A stretch of 64,000 nucleotides of DNA from Periconia sp. R9002 (GCA_023627715.1 JAMAHW010000007.1:1-64000), one strand, 5' to 3'; positions 22,252 through 33,481 are shown, counted from the stretch's first letter. Notes: generated by a model not told the origin, from the letters alone. Program-made: numbers and translations.

Positions 22252-23852
22252 GGTCGTCGGGGTGGCAATTGTGCGTAATTGTGCTTTCGGCGGCCTCGGG
22301 CGTACATTTAGCTAAAGGACGACGACGGCCAATTCATAAGTTCAGGAGGGTTGTGATTCTTTTCTTTTCGACGGGCAAGCGAATGGCCTGCACGTATTAC
22401 AAATGGCGATAAGTGGAAGCCCTGTTCATAATGTACAAGAATGTGCCTTGCACTGGCAATAAACCTGTCCATCTGTCGTACTGCATTGGATTCCAATCCC
22501 AGATGCCCTTATGCAGGAGGATGCACACACTCAGCAAAGAGGCGTACCGGAATGTTTGAGAAGGATTATAATCACAATGATCCGACCGCCATTTTTCTTT
22601 TTCCAGAATGCCATGACACGTTATAGCGACGACAGATCAAAACCAGAAACAGGCACATCGCCGCGAATTGCAAGGTCCGAACCAATAACATGAGGAAACC
22701 ATGATGTTAGGCGAGCAGGGCTGGCGAATGTACCGATCAGAAAACGCATAGACTGAAGGATGCCGATTCACGACTCGCGTCCAAATTTCTGGTACTACGA
22801 GTACGATAATCAACGAAAGCTCATTGGTTGGGGATTAAGGGGTAGGCAGGGCGAAGGATGCATGCAGGCGTTTTCCGTGGGAGCCCCAACTCCACGCGAT
22901 AATAATTGTTCGTTTCATGTGTAATTGCCGTCGCTGCCGGTATTTGCCGCCGCATTTTTCTGGGTAACCGATGTTGGCGGAAGTTTGTTAGGGGATTATC
23001 GGTAAAGAGAGAGCGGTGCCGTGGAGTTGGATTAATGCATCCTATGCAACTTGTCGGAAAAAAAGTATCGGAGAATATCCAAAGATGCGGGCCTCAACAC
23101 CAGAGTTTAGCTTTACTTTCCATTCGAATGATCTTGAAAGGCATGAAGATGATGAACAAGCATGAACATGGCTTCAAAGGAGTGCGTCACTTGCGGAGGG
23201 ATGACACCGAACGTGAAAGGAGCCTTTTGTGAGTAGTGGAAATTCGGTGATAAGGATTTCAGGAAAAATGTGAGGCAAGATGGTATTTCTCGCGGGATAT
23301 TCCTTTTCTGGTACACATATGATTTCTGAGGAATAGTTTCCGGGATCGTCAAACGTGCACAATGTGAAAGAGTGATGGCGAGTAGGGAAGCACGCAGATG
23401 TGGATATATCCAATTTTCATAAATCGGCGTCAGCGGTACTCGTTTAGGAAAGTAATAACACTAAGAAACATTACCTTTCTTAAGATATTGCCGAGTGGTA
23501 ATCCTATAGAGAAAATTGTAGAGCAATACTTTCCCAGTAAGCTTCTCACTTCTAAGAGATGGAGATCCGAAAGGCATTATGTTATGGAGTAGAAAGCGTT
23601 TGAGTGACGAGGGAAAATTTCCAGGAACATTCAAATGTATACAATGCGAAAGAGTGATGTAGAGAAGAAGCAGAAGAAGTGCCATTTCGGATTATCTCGC
23701 GCGCCGTAGAACGCGCCTGCCGTAGGGGGACGGAGTGCCCCTCTTCCAGACGCGCAACAACGTCGAGCCCACATGCGGGGCACTTTTCACTCCAACGACG
23801 ACAGCATCAACAACGACAAACAACACCCCAATCACATATACCACCAGCCACC
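22252..23852. other. Intergenic region between rhodopsin-like gene and TMA20
   Basis: 1.6 kb with no recognisable gene. Two diverged copies of a roughly 42-base segment lie at 23337-23377 and 23617-23659, both ending GCGAAAGAGTGATG or GTGAAAGAGTGATG. The last 150 bases before TMA20 are pyrimidine/adenine-rich promoter-like sequence. Confidence 0.4.
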
Positions 23853-24621
23853 ATGTTCAAGAAAGAGTACTGCTTTCATATCCTTGTATCCGATCCTAAT
23901 TACAAACGTGCTAAATTCAAACCAGCATCTCCCCGGGCGCAAAGTCCAAGGTCAAATCCTCCGTACAACGAACCATCCGCGCCAAAGTCCTCGAAACGTA
24001 TCCCTTGCTCGAACCTTACATTGAAGATATTTTGCCCAAAAAGGAGCAATTAGACCTTGTGAAGCTGTACGTCTTTGGTATTTCTAGGAAATGAACCTCC
24101 ACGAACGAGCAGCAAACTCCTTAACTTTCCATCTTCTACAACCCCTCTCCTCCCCAAGTGTCTCCCATTCGATATCCACATAGACTAAACAGATGCAAAA
24201 CAGTCCAGACCGCGTATCCCTCTACACACTTGCCCAAACTCCTCTCTTCTTCCAACACATGGACGACGCCCTGCTCCCCCACTTAACCCTCGTGCATCAA
24301 TACCCAGACGCCTTCCGCCGCCTACGCATCGACCGCGGCGCAATCCGTTTCGTGCTCTCAGGTGCCACCCTCATGGCGCCAGGTCTCACATCCCCCGGCG
24401 GCCGTCTACCCAACGATCCCAACGACACGGAGGGTAGATACGGTAAAGAGGAGTTGCAGCCGGGGCAAGTGGTGGTGATTGAGGCCGAGGGCAAGGAGAC
24501 GGCATGTATGGTTGGTGTGCTGAAGATGGGGACTGAGGAGATGAAGAAGGTTAAGAAAGGGCAGGCTTGCGAGGCGGGGCATTACCTTGGGGATGGGCTT
24601 TGGCAATTGAATTTGGGGTGA
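23853..24621 (+). CDS. TMA20: Translation machinery-associated protein 20 (MCT-1/MCTS1 homologue)
   Basis: Three exons: 23853-23866 (14 nt), 23936 is not used, the true second exon is 23926-24066, and the third is 24204-24621. The product has 190 residues. The N-terminal domain reads KSKVKSSVQRTIRAKVLETY then PLLEPYIEDILPKKEQLDLV, typical of MCT-1. The C-terminal PUA domain contains DRGAIRFVLSGATLMAPGLT followed by SPGG. With its partner Tma22 (DENR) the family recycles 40S subunits and removes deacylated tRNA after termination, and it helps re-initiation. The third-exon acceptor at 24203 was chosen over an AG at 24192 because only it keeps the PUA frame (VKLPDRVSLYTL). The ATG leader is CCACC, a good context. 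Confidence 0.92.
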
Positions 24622-24998
24622 GGGGTTTGTGTTGTTGATAGCTTGTTTGGAGGCTTAGAAAAGCTGCCTTGATAGGCTGTTGGAAGACTGAAGGGCATGC
24701 CGATTGAAAAGAACACGGTGCCATCGAGCGGTATGAACTGAACTCTCTATGAACAAGGGTGGACGCAAAAGCATTACACCCATGAACAAACCCTGAGAGA
24801 TATAGTAGCCATATGGATAGGCCTCGAAGTGCGTCGCCAGATCAGCAATTTAAAAGCTAAGCACAAACCCCTCAACTCATTCTCCACATGTGAACACAGA
24901 ATTTGGTATCATTGTTGTCGTCTATCCATAAGGTCATACACACTATTTTTTCTTCAGATCGCCATACCATGCAAACCGAATTTGTACATAGATTATGT
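24622..24998. other. Convergent intergenic region TMA20/SGT2
   Basis: 3' flanks of two convergent genes. No coding sequence or repeat seen. Confidence 0.4.
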
Positions 24999-26297
24999 CT
25001 ACGGCGAGCCTCCCCGCCCAGCGCCAGCGCCTCGACCAGCTCCGCCAGCTCCGCCAGCACCACCCATGAAGTTCCGCGCCCTAGCAATTGTCAATAATCA
25101 TTTCCGATGAATTTTGAGGTTTAACTTACATCTCAGCGATGTTGGGGTCATTCATCATGTCCGCAATGCTAGGGCCTCCACCTTCACCACCGGCACCACG
25201 CCCTCCTCCAAATTGCTCCGCCATTTGCGCAACTTGCGGGTTGCTCATGATGTTGCGCAGCATGTCGGGGTTCTGCATGACGTTCTGCGCCATCTGCCTC
25301 ATCATCGGGTTTTGCATTATGGAGCTTAGGTCGGGCATGCCACCACCTCCACCACCTCCGCCGCCGCCTCCCAGCATACCGGCAAGGGCACTAAGGTCGG
25401 GCATGCCACCTCCTCCTGCGCCACCAGCACCGCCGCCCCCGAACATCGAGGCCAACGAAGAGAGATCGGGCATGCCTCCCGCAGGGGCTCCAGCGCCTCG
25501 CGATGCCGCTGCTTCTGCAGCACCCACATCACCGCCCTCCTCTTCAACTTTCTTCTTTGCGGTTTCGTATCCCTTGCGCATCACATCAGACGAAGGGTCA
25601 GCCTCCAGACCAGATTTGTACGCCTCCATCGCGCCCTGGGCGTCGCCAAGCACAAACTTTGCCAATCCCAATCGTGACCACGCCTTGGAGTAGCTCGGAT
25701 CGGCAGCAGTTGCCAGCTCGGCATCGTCTTTCGCCTCTTCGTGCTTACCCATACCCGAGTATGCTGCCGCGCGGTTCGACAGGTAGATGGGGTTCAACGG
25801 GATTACATCAAGCGCAGCTGTATAATGCTTTACAGCAGCAGCGTAGTCCTTCTTCTTCATCGCTTCGTTACCCAGACCCTTTAGCCGCTCGCCCTCCGCC
25901 TTGTTTGGTGCACCGGAAGCGGAACTGTCTTTCGGGGCTGTCTGAGGAGTCGCCGGTCGGGCTTCAGAGGCCGACGATGAGCCTTGTGTCGATGCAGTCG
26001 TCTTTCCTTTCAACTTCTCATACACGTTATATATGGCCAAAAGGTTCTGTCCACCCAACGCATCCTGCATAGCGGGTTTGTCCTCGGCATCGACCTTGAA
26101 GGCTTCGGCGATGCAGTTTGCGGCGATTTCGAGTTGTTCAGCGTCTTCGGCGGCGACAGATCCATCCGTTTGAGAGGTCTGAAGAAAATCTAGGATTGCG
26201 AGCGCGAGGCGCTTCTTAGATTGGGCGGTTGCCTGTATGTGTGAGCTTCCGCCGGGGTCTGTTGTGCAACGTGGGGTTCGGGAAGGAAATTTACCAT
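24999..26297 (-). CDS. SGT2: Small glutamine-rich TPR co-chaperone Sgt2
   Basis: Three coding exons: 26297-26295 (the ATG alone), 26232-25130 and 25080-24999, giving 395 residues. The N-terminal dimerisation domain (ATAQSKKRLALAILDFLQTS) binds Get4/Get5. Three TPR repeats follow (from about residue 117, KAEGERLKGLGNEAMKKKDY), with the carboxylate-clamp type arrangement that binds Hsp70/Hsp90. The C-terminal half alternates Gly-rich stretches with GMPDLSS and the Met/Gln/Asn-rich repeats IMQNPMMRQMAQNVMQNPDM, which hold tail-anchored substrates. It acts in the cytosol at the start of the GET pathway; the receptor subunit gene GET2 is 20 kb away. If the last intron (25129-25081) is retained, translation stops directly after the same Met, losing a 26-residue Gly/Ala/Arg tail. 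Confidence 0.93.
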
Positions 26298-26813
26298 TAT
26301 GGCAATTTGAGCCTAGTTACGAGAGTTGCTGACGTGGTAAGATATGATTGTATAACTCTAGGAGGGTTGTAACAGGAGTTGGAGCGAATGCGAAACCCTG
26401 GAGATTGCTTGTTGGGTGTTGATGTCAACCCGCAGTTATAGATATGTAGACTCGAAGCTTCGGTGGCGGGGCACGCCAAGTTGCACGTGACACTCCCCCG
26501 TGGCTGGCGACTGGCATTCAGATTTCACATGTTGAACATTCATTCTTATTACTGTGAATGAATACTGCTTATGCATAATTCACTGGGGGGGTTTGCTCCC
26601 GTTTTGCCAGATACTAAAGATTCGGGTTTCTTTTCTATCCATGTAGGACACCAGAGGGCTTGTCTCGAGTCCGATACTTCATCCAGGAAACTATTAATTA
26701 CAAAAACAATACCTTCTATGCTACACGTTACACATTGTACTCTTACACCGCTCAAGTAACACAAAATTTGAAAGTCGAGATGTCGGTATGCACAGGAACC
26801 GAGGTCATGCCCG
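26298..26813. other. Intergenic region upstream of SGT2
   Basis: SGT2 promoter and the 3' flank of TIM54 (both genes are on the minus strand). No coding sequence recognised. Confidence 0.35.
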
Positions 26814-28200
26814 TCATTCCTCGTCCGTTAATCCTTCCCAGAGTTTCTTCTCCTTTTTTGGCCAAAGCGATGATATCCACGATTCTTTCTTCTCCTCATC
26901 AACAACTTGGCTCGCTTGCTGCTCTACTTCGCTGTCGAGCTCGAATTTCCGCATGCGCTCCGCAATGCGTGGGTCGAGTACCATCTCGTCCAGCCATACC
27001 CTCTCTTTACCATCATCTTCACGTGTCGTTGCTGATTTATGCCAATCAGCCTCTTCATGCTCCAGCAAATGCTGCTGTTCCCATTTCGAGTTTGCCGAGA
27101 GACCGTCTGATTCTGTGTGGAATGGCCTATATGCGCCGAGGACCGCAGCCATTATATCCCTTCCGACCTCGTCTGCAACCTTTCGCCTGTTTAGGAAACG
27201 ATACATTCGAATAGGGAAATTCCAGAAACCAAGTAGGTGCTGAAGAGGTATCGCAGCAGCAGGGCCTAATGCCTGCGGGCAGGTCGGAGGTAGGCTAGCT
27301 TCCGAATAGTCGCTGGTTGTGATGAAAGGTGGCGGCTGTGTCTTTTTCTTGGGCTTGCTCTCGTCTTCCTTCGGCTTTTCTGGCTCTTCAGGCTTTGAAG
27401 TTTCGTGGACCACCGTTGGAGATGCGTCGGTCGAGGATGTGTTCGGGGTCGCAGGAGTTTCCGGTGATGGCAATGGTGTGGCAGGCTCTTCTACCACGGG
27501 GGCAGGGTTATTCACCGGCCCCAACCATCCTTCGTGAAGACCTCGCACGTACTCTTTCCATGTGTGTCGGCCGATGACAATATCGCCAGCAGGCCCGTTC
27601 CACTCCGTTACCCCCGTTCTTTGCCTCAGATCTCCTATGATATCTGCCAGATCGGGTTCGACAGGCTCGCTGGAACGTTCTCCCCTATTTATCCGCAACC
27701 TGCGTATCCTTTCCGCAAGCCCAGCCCTGACATCACCTTCTCTCCTTCCCTCGATCGCATCCCAGTCCAGAGCTGCTGCAACCAATATTGGCTTTACGTA
27801 CTCATTGAAGTGATCGCGTGCGGATACTAGGCCATCTGCAGGCGGTGCAGACAAGTAGATAGTAAGCTTCCGAGGCATTTGCTGCACGCCCAGCGGCTCC
27901 TGTGCAATATGCTCCACCATTTTTGTCCATTTCTTCTGTATACGTTTCTTCTCGCGACGATCGTACATGACAGCTGCGGTCCAAGATCCCGTAATACCGA
28001 GGAAAATCATCCAATTGCGCGAAGGGAGCTTGAAGCGGAAGTTGGGCATGCCTGCGAGAAGTTAGACTAGCTATCGCGTACACTGAGAAGCATCGATGCA
28101 TACCCATCATTCTGAAGGCAGGGTTTGGAGGTTTAGGTGGTTTTGCAGAGGCATTTGGCGCTGCGCCGGTCGGCGACGCCTTCGCGTCCGGTTCGGCCAT
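26814..28200 (-). CDS. TIM54: Mitochondrial inner membrane translocase subunit Tim54
   Basis: Two exons: 28200-28104 and 28051-26814, with a 52-nt intron, giving 444 residues. The N-terminus is Pro/Ala-rich. The Tim54 core begins with NPAFRMMGMPNFRFKLPSRN, a transmembrane segment (WMIFLGITGSWTAAVMYDRR) and the family motif KKWTKMVEHIAQEPL. PRKLTIYLSAPPADGL and YVKPILVAAALDWD lie in the intermembrane-space domain. Tim54 is a subunit of the TIM22 complex that inserts carrier proteins into the inner membrane and also supports assembly of the Yme1 protease. A variable Pro/Glu/Lys-rich linker sits around residues 215-275. The start is the upstream ATG at 28200, because the MPNF methionine lies inside the conserved segment. 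Confidence 0.92.
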
Positions 28201-29374
28201 GATGGATGTGAAGCCGCCTCGATGTCGAAAGTGAAGCCTGCCAGGGCCAAAAAAGTTCTGGACATCGCCGCGGAGATTGTTCGGACCCTGGGCACAGACC
28301 ATCTGCCTACATCATACTACGCTCTCTACTGCCAGATCGAGTTTATTTATTGATCATGACAACCGACTTGATGTATACCAATATTTTATTGATAGTGGAG
28401 GACTTCACATGGCTTCAAACTATATAAATGAAAAATAAAGTGCATTCAAAGCCTTACCACCGCCTAGTTTTCACTCTTTATCAGCTTCCTTTCCTGTTTC
28501 TTGCTTACCAGCACCCCCAATTGAATGATCAGCCTTTGCAGTCACTTCGCTGTTCACCACCCCATATTTCTGCACATGGAAAACGCGTTGTATCAACATA
28601 TGTACGAACCAACGAAACCACACACACCCACACCAAGTATCCGAGAAGGTACACGATTTCCTTTCAACTCGCGATGACCCCAAAACAACCTTTCCACATC
28701 CTGATCCCAATCCATCCAACCCGCAAAAGACAAAGCATACGCGCAGTAGTTCTCGAAAGCCACCCTCTCATCTAGGATCCTCTGCAGGAGCGTAAAAAGT
28801 CAAACGTTGTGTACAAGAGGTCGGAGCATTCACGACCGTTCGGACGTAGCATATGATCAAGAAGAGAAGAGAGAGGGAAACAACTAGCACTACCACCATG
28901 CGGTGAATCCAGTTCTCCAAAAAAAAGAATGGTTATGAATGAGTGTTTCATGTAGGAGGTAGCTTATTCACGAGTTATGATGGGGATTTTACATACTCGG
29001 GACCCTTCCAGTACATCATTTATAGCCACTGTATGTTGTACAAACTATTTGTGAGTCATACAAGCTGTAGAATGATAAATGTTTTTCTTCAATCACGGTG
29101 AGAGTGAGTCTTACGTGGGCGGCTTGTGCGTTTTGTGATACTCTTGTTTTCTATATAATGGCCACGTTGAGTGGCAATGACCCTCCGTTTATCATGAATG
29201 CTAACGCTCATGTCATAGGCAAGATATATCTGGTCTTGCTATTTACGTACAAGGTAACCCCGTGTCGTCCACATATTTGTGCTAACCGTGATAGCTGAAA
29301 GGTAATGTAGCGGTCGATGGGTCTGCTGTGGATTGGTGAACCACTGCGTTGACATCGTATACGGGAAACGTCTC
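28201..29374. other. Intergenic region between TIM54 and JmjC-like gene
   Basis: About 1.2 kb holding the TIM54 promoter and the 3' flank of the next minus-strand gene. Only short ORFs without recognisable similarity. No repeats or RNA gene seen. Confidence 0.35.
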
Positions 29375-30616
29375 CTACACGATTCCAGCACCATTGCTAG
29401 GCCAGTGTTCCTTGTCGAAGTGATCATTCAAGATCGGTCCCATGCCCGCGCATCCATGACAGATGGCACAAGTCCATGTAGCGCCGCCCACCTTCTGCAG
29501 AAATCCCTTCATCGTCTCCTTCAACTCGTATGCCCGCTCCGCCATGAGAATTCCCACGAATCCCTCAATGACCTCGTCCCACGCTTCCAAAAGGTTGCTC
29601 AGCACCCCCTTCTTCTGCGGAGCATCCAGTAGTCTATACTCGTCTGCCTCGAATGCCTCGTACTCGCAATTCAGAATGTTCTGAACGATATCCAGCAGTG
29701 CACTCCCGAATTTGGTGCGCGTTTCTACGCCAGCTCCCACCATCAACCACCAACTCCACATGAAAGGAATCATTTTCAGAATCTGGGCAATCCTGTTTGC
29801 ATCAACTACAGAATACGTACATAATGCACTCATCTTCATTGCTTGTCCGAGGACTATGCAGTATGGGGGGACTCGCATGACTTCCCCAACATTGTGCACA
29901 AAAGTCACACCTCCTGTCAAGCGCTTGGCGGTCGCGTCGAGGATGGCAGTTGCGGTGTTCGGATTCGAGTAACAAGAATCATACGCAGACTGCAAGATGG
30001 CGAGATTCTCCTTGGTTGGGGGCCAAATCATCCACACAATTGAACCAACAAGGAGAGTGTAGTAAGCCGTTGATTCGTTCTGATGCTGTAGCGTTACGGG
30101 GAAACCACTGGGAAGGATGGAAGTGGACGTAAATTTTTGGACGGCCGGGAATATACAGGTATAATCTTCCGGAAAATTGGAGATACTGTCCAGAAAAGGA
30201 CAAGGAAGCTCCGGTATGCAGTGGGGGGCCGTGAATGATGGGTCTGGCAACTGCTTGATCAGGTGCATGGCTACCTTCTCATCACTCATGACGCCAGTTG
30301 GATCGTTGATCTCAGGGCAGCAAATCTGTGAGGAAGGAGCCTTCTCTTTTTGAGTTGCTAGTTCCTGTAAGAGTATGTCGCGGACTTTTTCTGGAGTCAA
30401 GAGTGTTTTGAGTTCAAATCGGAAAGGTGTTTGTTTGTTGAGAGTAACCATGACGCTTCCAAATCGCTCAGCGGTCTTTGCTGTGCATTTCAGCGGGGAG
30501 TTTGTAGGAACGCTGACAAGATCTCTAAGGAATCTGTTATACGGCAGTGTTGAGTGGGCGGCCAGGGAGGCTTGCACATCCTTCAGTGTCGTCTGTCGTC
30601 TGGACGGCGTGCCCAT
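29375..30616 (-). CDS. Hypothetical protein with degenerate JmjC-like cupin region
   Basis: Single-exon ORF of 413 residues. The middle resembles a JmjC cupin: YTLLVGSIVWMIWPPTKENL is like the strand that follows the HxD motif, and TFVHNVGEVMRVPPYCIVLG is like the strand that normally carries the last iron ligand. The metal ligands are not conserved (HQN where HxD is expected, and no His after VPPY), so dioxygenase activity is unlikely. The C-terminus contains a CAICHGC cysteine/histidine cluster and DHFDKEHW, a possible metal site. I do not recognise a named orthologue. The family assignment is weak and should be read as fold similarity only. Confidence 0.6.
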   Translation of the reverse strand: MGTPSRRQTTLKDVQASLAAHSTLPYNRFLRDLVSVPTNSPLKCTAKTAERFGSVMVTLNKQTPFRFELKTLLTPEKVRDILLQELATQKEKAPSSQICCPEINDPTGVMSDEKVAMHLIKQLPDPSFTAPHCIPELPCPFLDSISNFPEDYTCIFPAVQKFTSTSILPSGFPVTLQHQNESTAYYTLLVGSIVWMIWPPTKENLAILQSAYDSCYSNPNTATAILDATAKRLTGGVTFVHNVGEVMRVPPYCIVLGQAMKMSALCTYSVVDANRIAQILKMIPFMWSWWLMVGAGVETRTKFGSALLDIVQNILNCEYEAFEADEYRLLDAPQKKGVLSNLLEAWDEVIEGFVGILMAERAYELKETMKGFLQKVGGATWTCAICHGCAGMGPILNDHFDKEHWPSNGAGIV

Positions 30617-31538
30617 GGTGACTGGATGCTGCGGGTGAGTAAATCAGTACGTCTAATAGTGGACGATAAATGACAGTATTGGTGATTGAATAGATAGTTG
30701 ATGGCTATGTGAGGAAAAGGTGGAAAGGGAGACGGGTCGTACTTATGCTTTTTGTTGTTGTGGGGTTGGGGTTGTGCGTAGTTGAAGAGTTGGTTAATTG
30801 AGACGCGGCTGTGCCTGCCTTTATAGCATAACGACAAGCAAACGGATTAGGCAGCACTTGATATCAGATGCTTGACCACACTTCATGCGTGAGTGGCTAG
30901 TGGTGGGCGTTGTGGAAGCTAAAGCATGCCCGCTAATATGCCTCAAGAGAGATGCAGTGAAAGGTGAAAGAAGCAAAGCAACGTAATATTATAGGAGGAG
31001 TGAGTGATGGAGAATGTGCATAAGGTTTTTGTGATGCCGGATTGTCTGTCCCCGTCAATTGAGCTGTTCGTTACCAATGCCAAGACCTGGCTGGACGAGT
31101 TGGGAAGGAGTCATTATCAAAGCATCAATCCTTATTGACGACGAATGAGACATTTACGATTGAATAGAGATGAACACGAAAATCGTGAATACATAGTCAC
31201 ATACATGAATGTCTGTTACACGTCCAGTGCTTTTTGTCTCAAGCATGCAGACGAGTGCGATCCTTTTAATGACCAGCTCAATATTCGATCCCAAGATAGG
31301 AATCACCGACGTAATCAGTTCCAAATTTGAGAAGGTATTTTCATTACTTCCGACGACGAGAGAATGTTTGTCAAAATTGTTCACCTGTTCCTGCGAACTA
31401 AAAACCAGCTAAGAAGGCAACTAGATATATCTTGCTTTTGTCATCGCATAAAGCTACATTACTTAAAGTAGAAACTTTAGAAAAAGGCGTCACAACAACA
31501 GAAGGAACCTAGCGCATTCAAAATTGTAGTGTGCGTAA

Positions 31539-31607
31539 ATGTGCACGTGCTACTCCTTCGTGCTTGGGTCACGGGCGGCTGCGCTTTTCCAAGGTTATGT
31601 GCACGTG
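31539..31607. promoter_or_regulatory. Pair of CACGTG E-boxes
   Basis: The 11-base string ATGTGCACGTG occurs twice, with CACGTG at 31544-31549 and 31602-31607, 58 bases apart. CACGTG is the core site of bHLH factors; the second copy continues with GG, as in high-affinity Pho4/NUC-1 sites. They lie about 380-440 bases before the ATG at 31987. Function is inferred from motif only. Confidence 0.4.
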
Positions 31608-31669
31608 GGTCGATCGCCAACATCATCGCTAGACGTCTAATGAGCTCAACGTGAAGGGGTGCGAGCAGA

Positions 31670-31743
31670 GGTGAGTGTGAAGGTGAGCCCCACTCTTATT
31701 GTTCTGGGGGGAGCCAGTGGCTCACCTATTGCTCTCACTCACC
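31670..31743. repeat. Nested inverted repeat (potential 74-base hairpin)
   Basis: The left arm 31670-31694 (GGTGAGTG...GGTGAGCC...CACT) is complementary to the right arm 31716-31743 (AGTGGCTCACC...CACTCACC) with a few unpaired bases. A loop of about 21 bases lies between the arms. It sits between the E-box pair and the TATA box of the gene starting at 31987. Confidence 0.6.
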
Positions 31744-31822
31744 GAACCGTCTATCATCAAAATCACCTCTTATTCATCGAACCCACACAATAGCAACAAA
31801 TCCATCATGCTCGAGACCCAGA

Positions 31823-31829
31823 TATAAAA
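31823..31829 (+). promoter_or_regulatory. TATA box candidate
   Basis: TATAAAA, 158 bases before the ATG at 31987 and followed by C/A-rich leader sequence. Position and composition fit a fungal TATA element; not otherwise tested. Confidence 0.4.
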
Positions 31830-31986
31830 CGAGTCCCAGCTACCTGGGAACCTCCATCTACCGAACCGCTAAATTTCTAACGACATCAGCATCATTTACA
31901 CTCTCCCCAAACACTTCCACTTTATTTACTAGAAACTCTCGATTACAAGAACCTCACCACCTATCTACATCATCCCAACCAGCAAA

Positions 31987-32971
31987 ATGGGCGTTATCGT
32001 AAACTCCAAAAAGCACCGCAAGAGCACAGCTTGCGCCGGTCGAGTGATCAAGCTGCGCCTGGTGACCACGTACGCTGGCGCCTACGCCCGCGGCAACACG
32101 CTCCTCTACCTCCCACGCAAGCTACGAGACCGCATCTACACGTCAACGCTCACCGAAACCGACTCCAAGACTTCTTCCTTCGAGGACATCGAAGTCCCCG
32201 ATACCGCGGACCTTACGCTGCCTGAATCCTGCGCTGTCGACAAAGTCTTCCGCAGCGAAATCACTGAGTGCGTATATATCGATAACCACCGCTCACGTGA
32301 AGCGGTGCGTCACTGAACGTTCAACTAACCTCAACCTTTCCCAACCCACCTAGACTCCTCCTTGAAAATTGCACCATCACGATCCCCAGCGACGCCGCCA
32401 TCTACAACCTCCGACTCTTCCTCAACGACGTCGACAACGGCAACGGATTCAACCTCGTGCGCAGCGTCTCCTTCACTTCGCTCGACGTGTTTGAGAGGGG
32501 AGAGTTTACCGCCAACGCGACGAGTCTGGTGAAGAAGATGAAGTCGCTCGAGCGTGTGACGGTCATGATCGATCTGCGAAAGGTACGTATCTCTACAAAC
32601 GAGAAAAGCGCATCGAGATGACCTGGATACTAACTCCCCGCTTCTTCACCCTTTAGCTCTTGTTTTTCGAAGGCCCAGAAGACGAAGCCGTAGGCGTCAA
32701 AGCCATGGACGTCGAGCTGTTTGCTGACATGTGGGATATCGAAGGCCTCCTGGCGGCCAAGACCCTCAAGACGATCGTGTTGACGCTCCAACCGTATTTG
32801 GCGCTGCACAAGAAGGTGAATGAGTTGGCGGGTGGAAAGGGCGAGGTTGGGGTTGAGGATGGCTTGAGCGAATTCTGGGGTCTGAAGCGATGGATTGAGT
32901 GGAAGGCTGAGGAGCGTGGACGGGTTGTTGAGGTGTGCTGCCCCGGCCCGGAGGTTCTTGTGCCTGTTTGA
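31987..32971 (+). CDS. Fungal-specific hypothetical protein with PRKLRDRIY motif
   Basis: Three exons: 31987-32267, 32354-32582 and 32657-32971, giving 274 residues. Donors are GTGCGT and GTACGT, acceptors CCTAG and TTTAG. The segment LLYLPRKLRDRIYTSTL resembles the LPxELRDxIY motif that opens a large group of lineage-specific Pezizomycotina proteins, some related to F-box-like domains. The following LLLENCTITIPSDAAIYNLR and the regular hydrophobic pattern could be an alpha/beta repeat. No signal peptide or membrane segment. Function unknown. The upstream region has unusually many putative regulatory signals for such a gene. Confidence 0.75.
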
Positions 32972-33481
32972 GTGGGGCCGTTTGTTTGTGGGTTGAGGAA
33001 TTGGGTATGTGGAGAATGTGATTTTGAGTGAATGATGATGGGGTTGTTGGGAGGCGTTTGGGGGTTGCTTTATTCTTTTGGTCTCAAGTGCTGGGAAGTC
33101 TTGGACGTATATGGGGGGTTTGGTTTCCTCAACTGCACAGTTAGTTAGTGTTTGAACTCTTGGGTACAGAAGCATTTCAGTTGAGTCAGAGGCGGTTCAA
33201 AAGTTGGTCAACGTATCAGACCGCTACGGCACGTAATGTCTTGATCTTACTTAGCGATAGCGAGAATTATACCACGAAATCGATAAGTGTTCGCTTTAGT
33301 ATAACCCAAGCAATCTCACAGCAGAGGCTCAATAATCGTGGTCATCATCCAGCAATTTCACTCGGACGACAGAAAACTCCCACTTCAAGTTCAACATTCA
33401 CAAATTTTCAACCATAAAAATATATACAAAAAAAAGGCAAAGACCCCCTACAATCCCCGCCATGACCCCATCGCGGTCCAT
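32972..33481. other. Convergent intergenic region
   Basis: 3' flanks of the hypothetical gene and of the CE5 esterase gene. An A-rich tract lies near 33418-33440. Nothing else recognised. Confidence 0.4.

Larger units (their letters stand above)
30617..31986. other. Divergent intergenic region with promoter elements
   Basis: 1.37 kb between two divergent hypothetical genes. Features listed separately: duplicated E-boxes (31539-31607), a nested inverted repeat (31670-31743) and a TATA box (31823). The part 31140-31500 is AT-rich and has only short ORFs. Confidence 0.45.
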
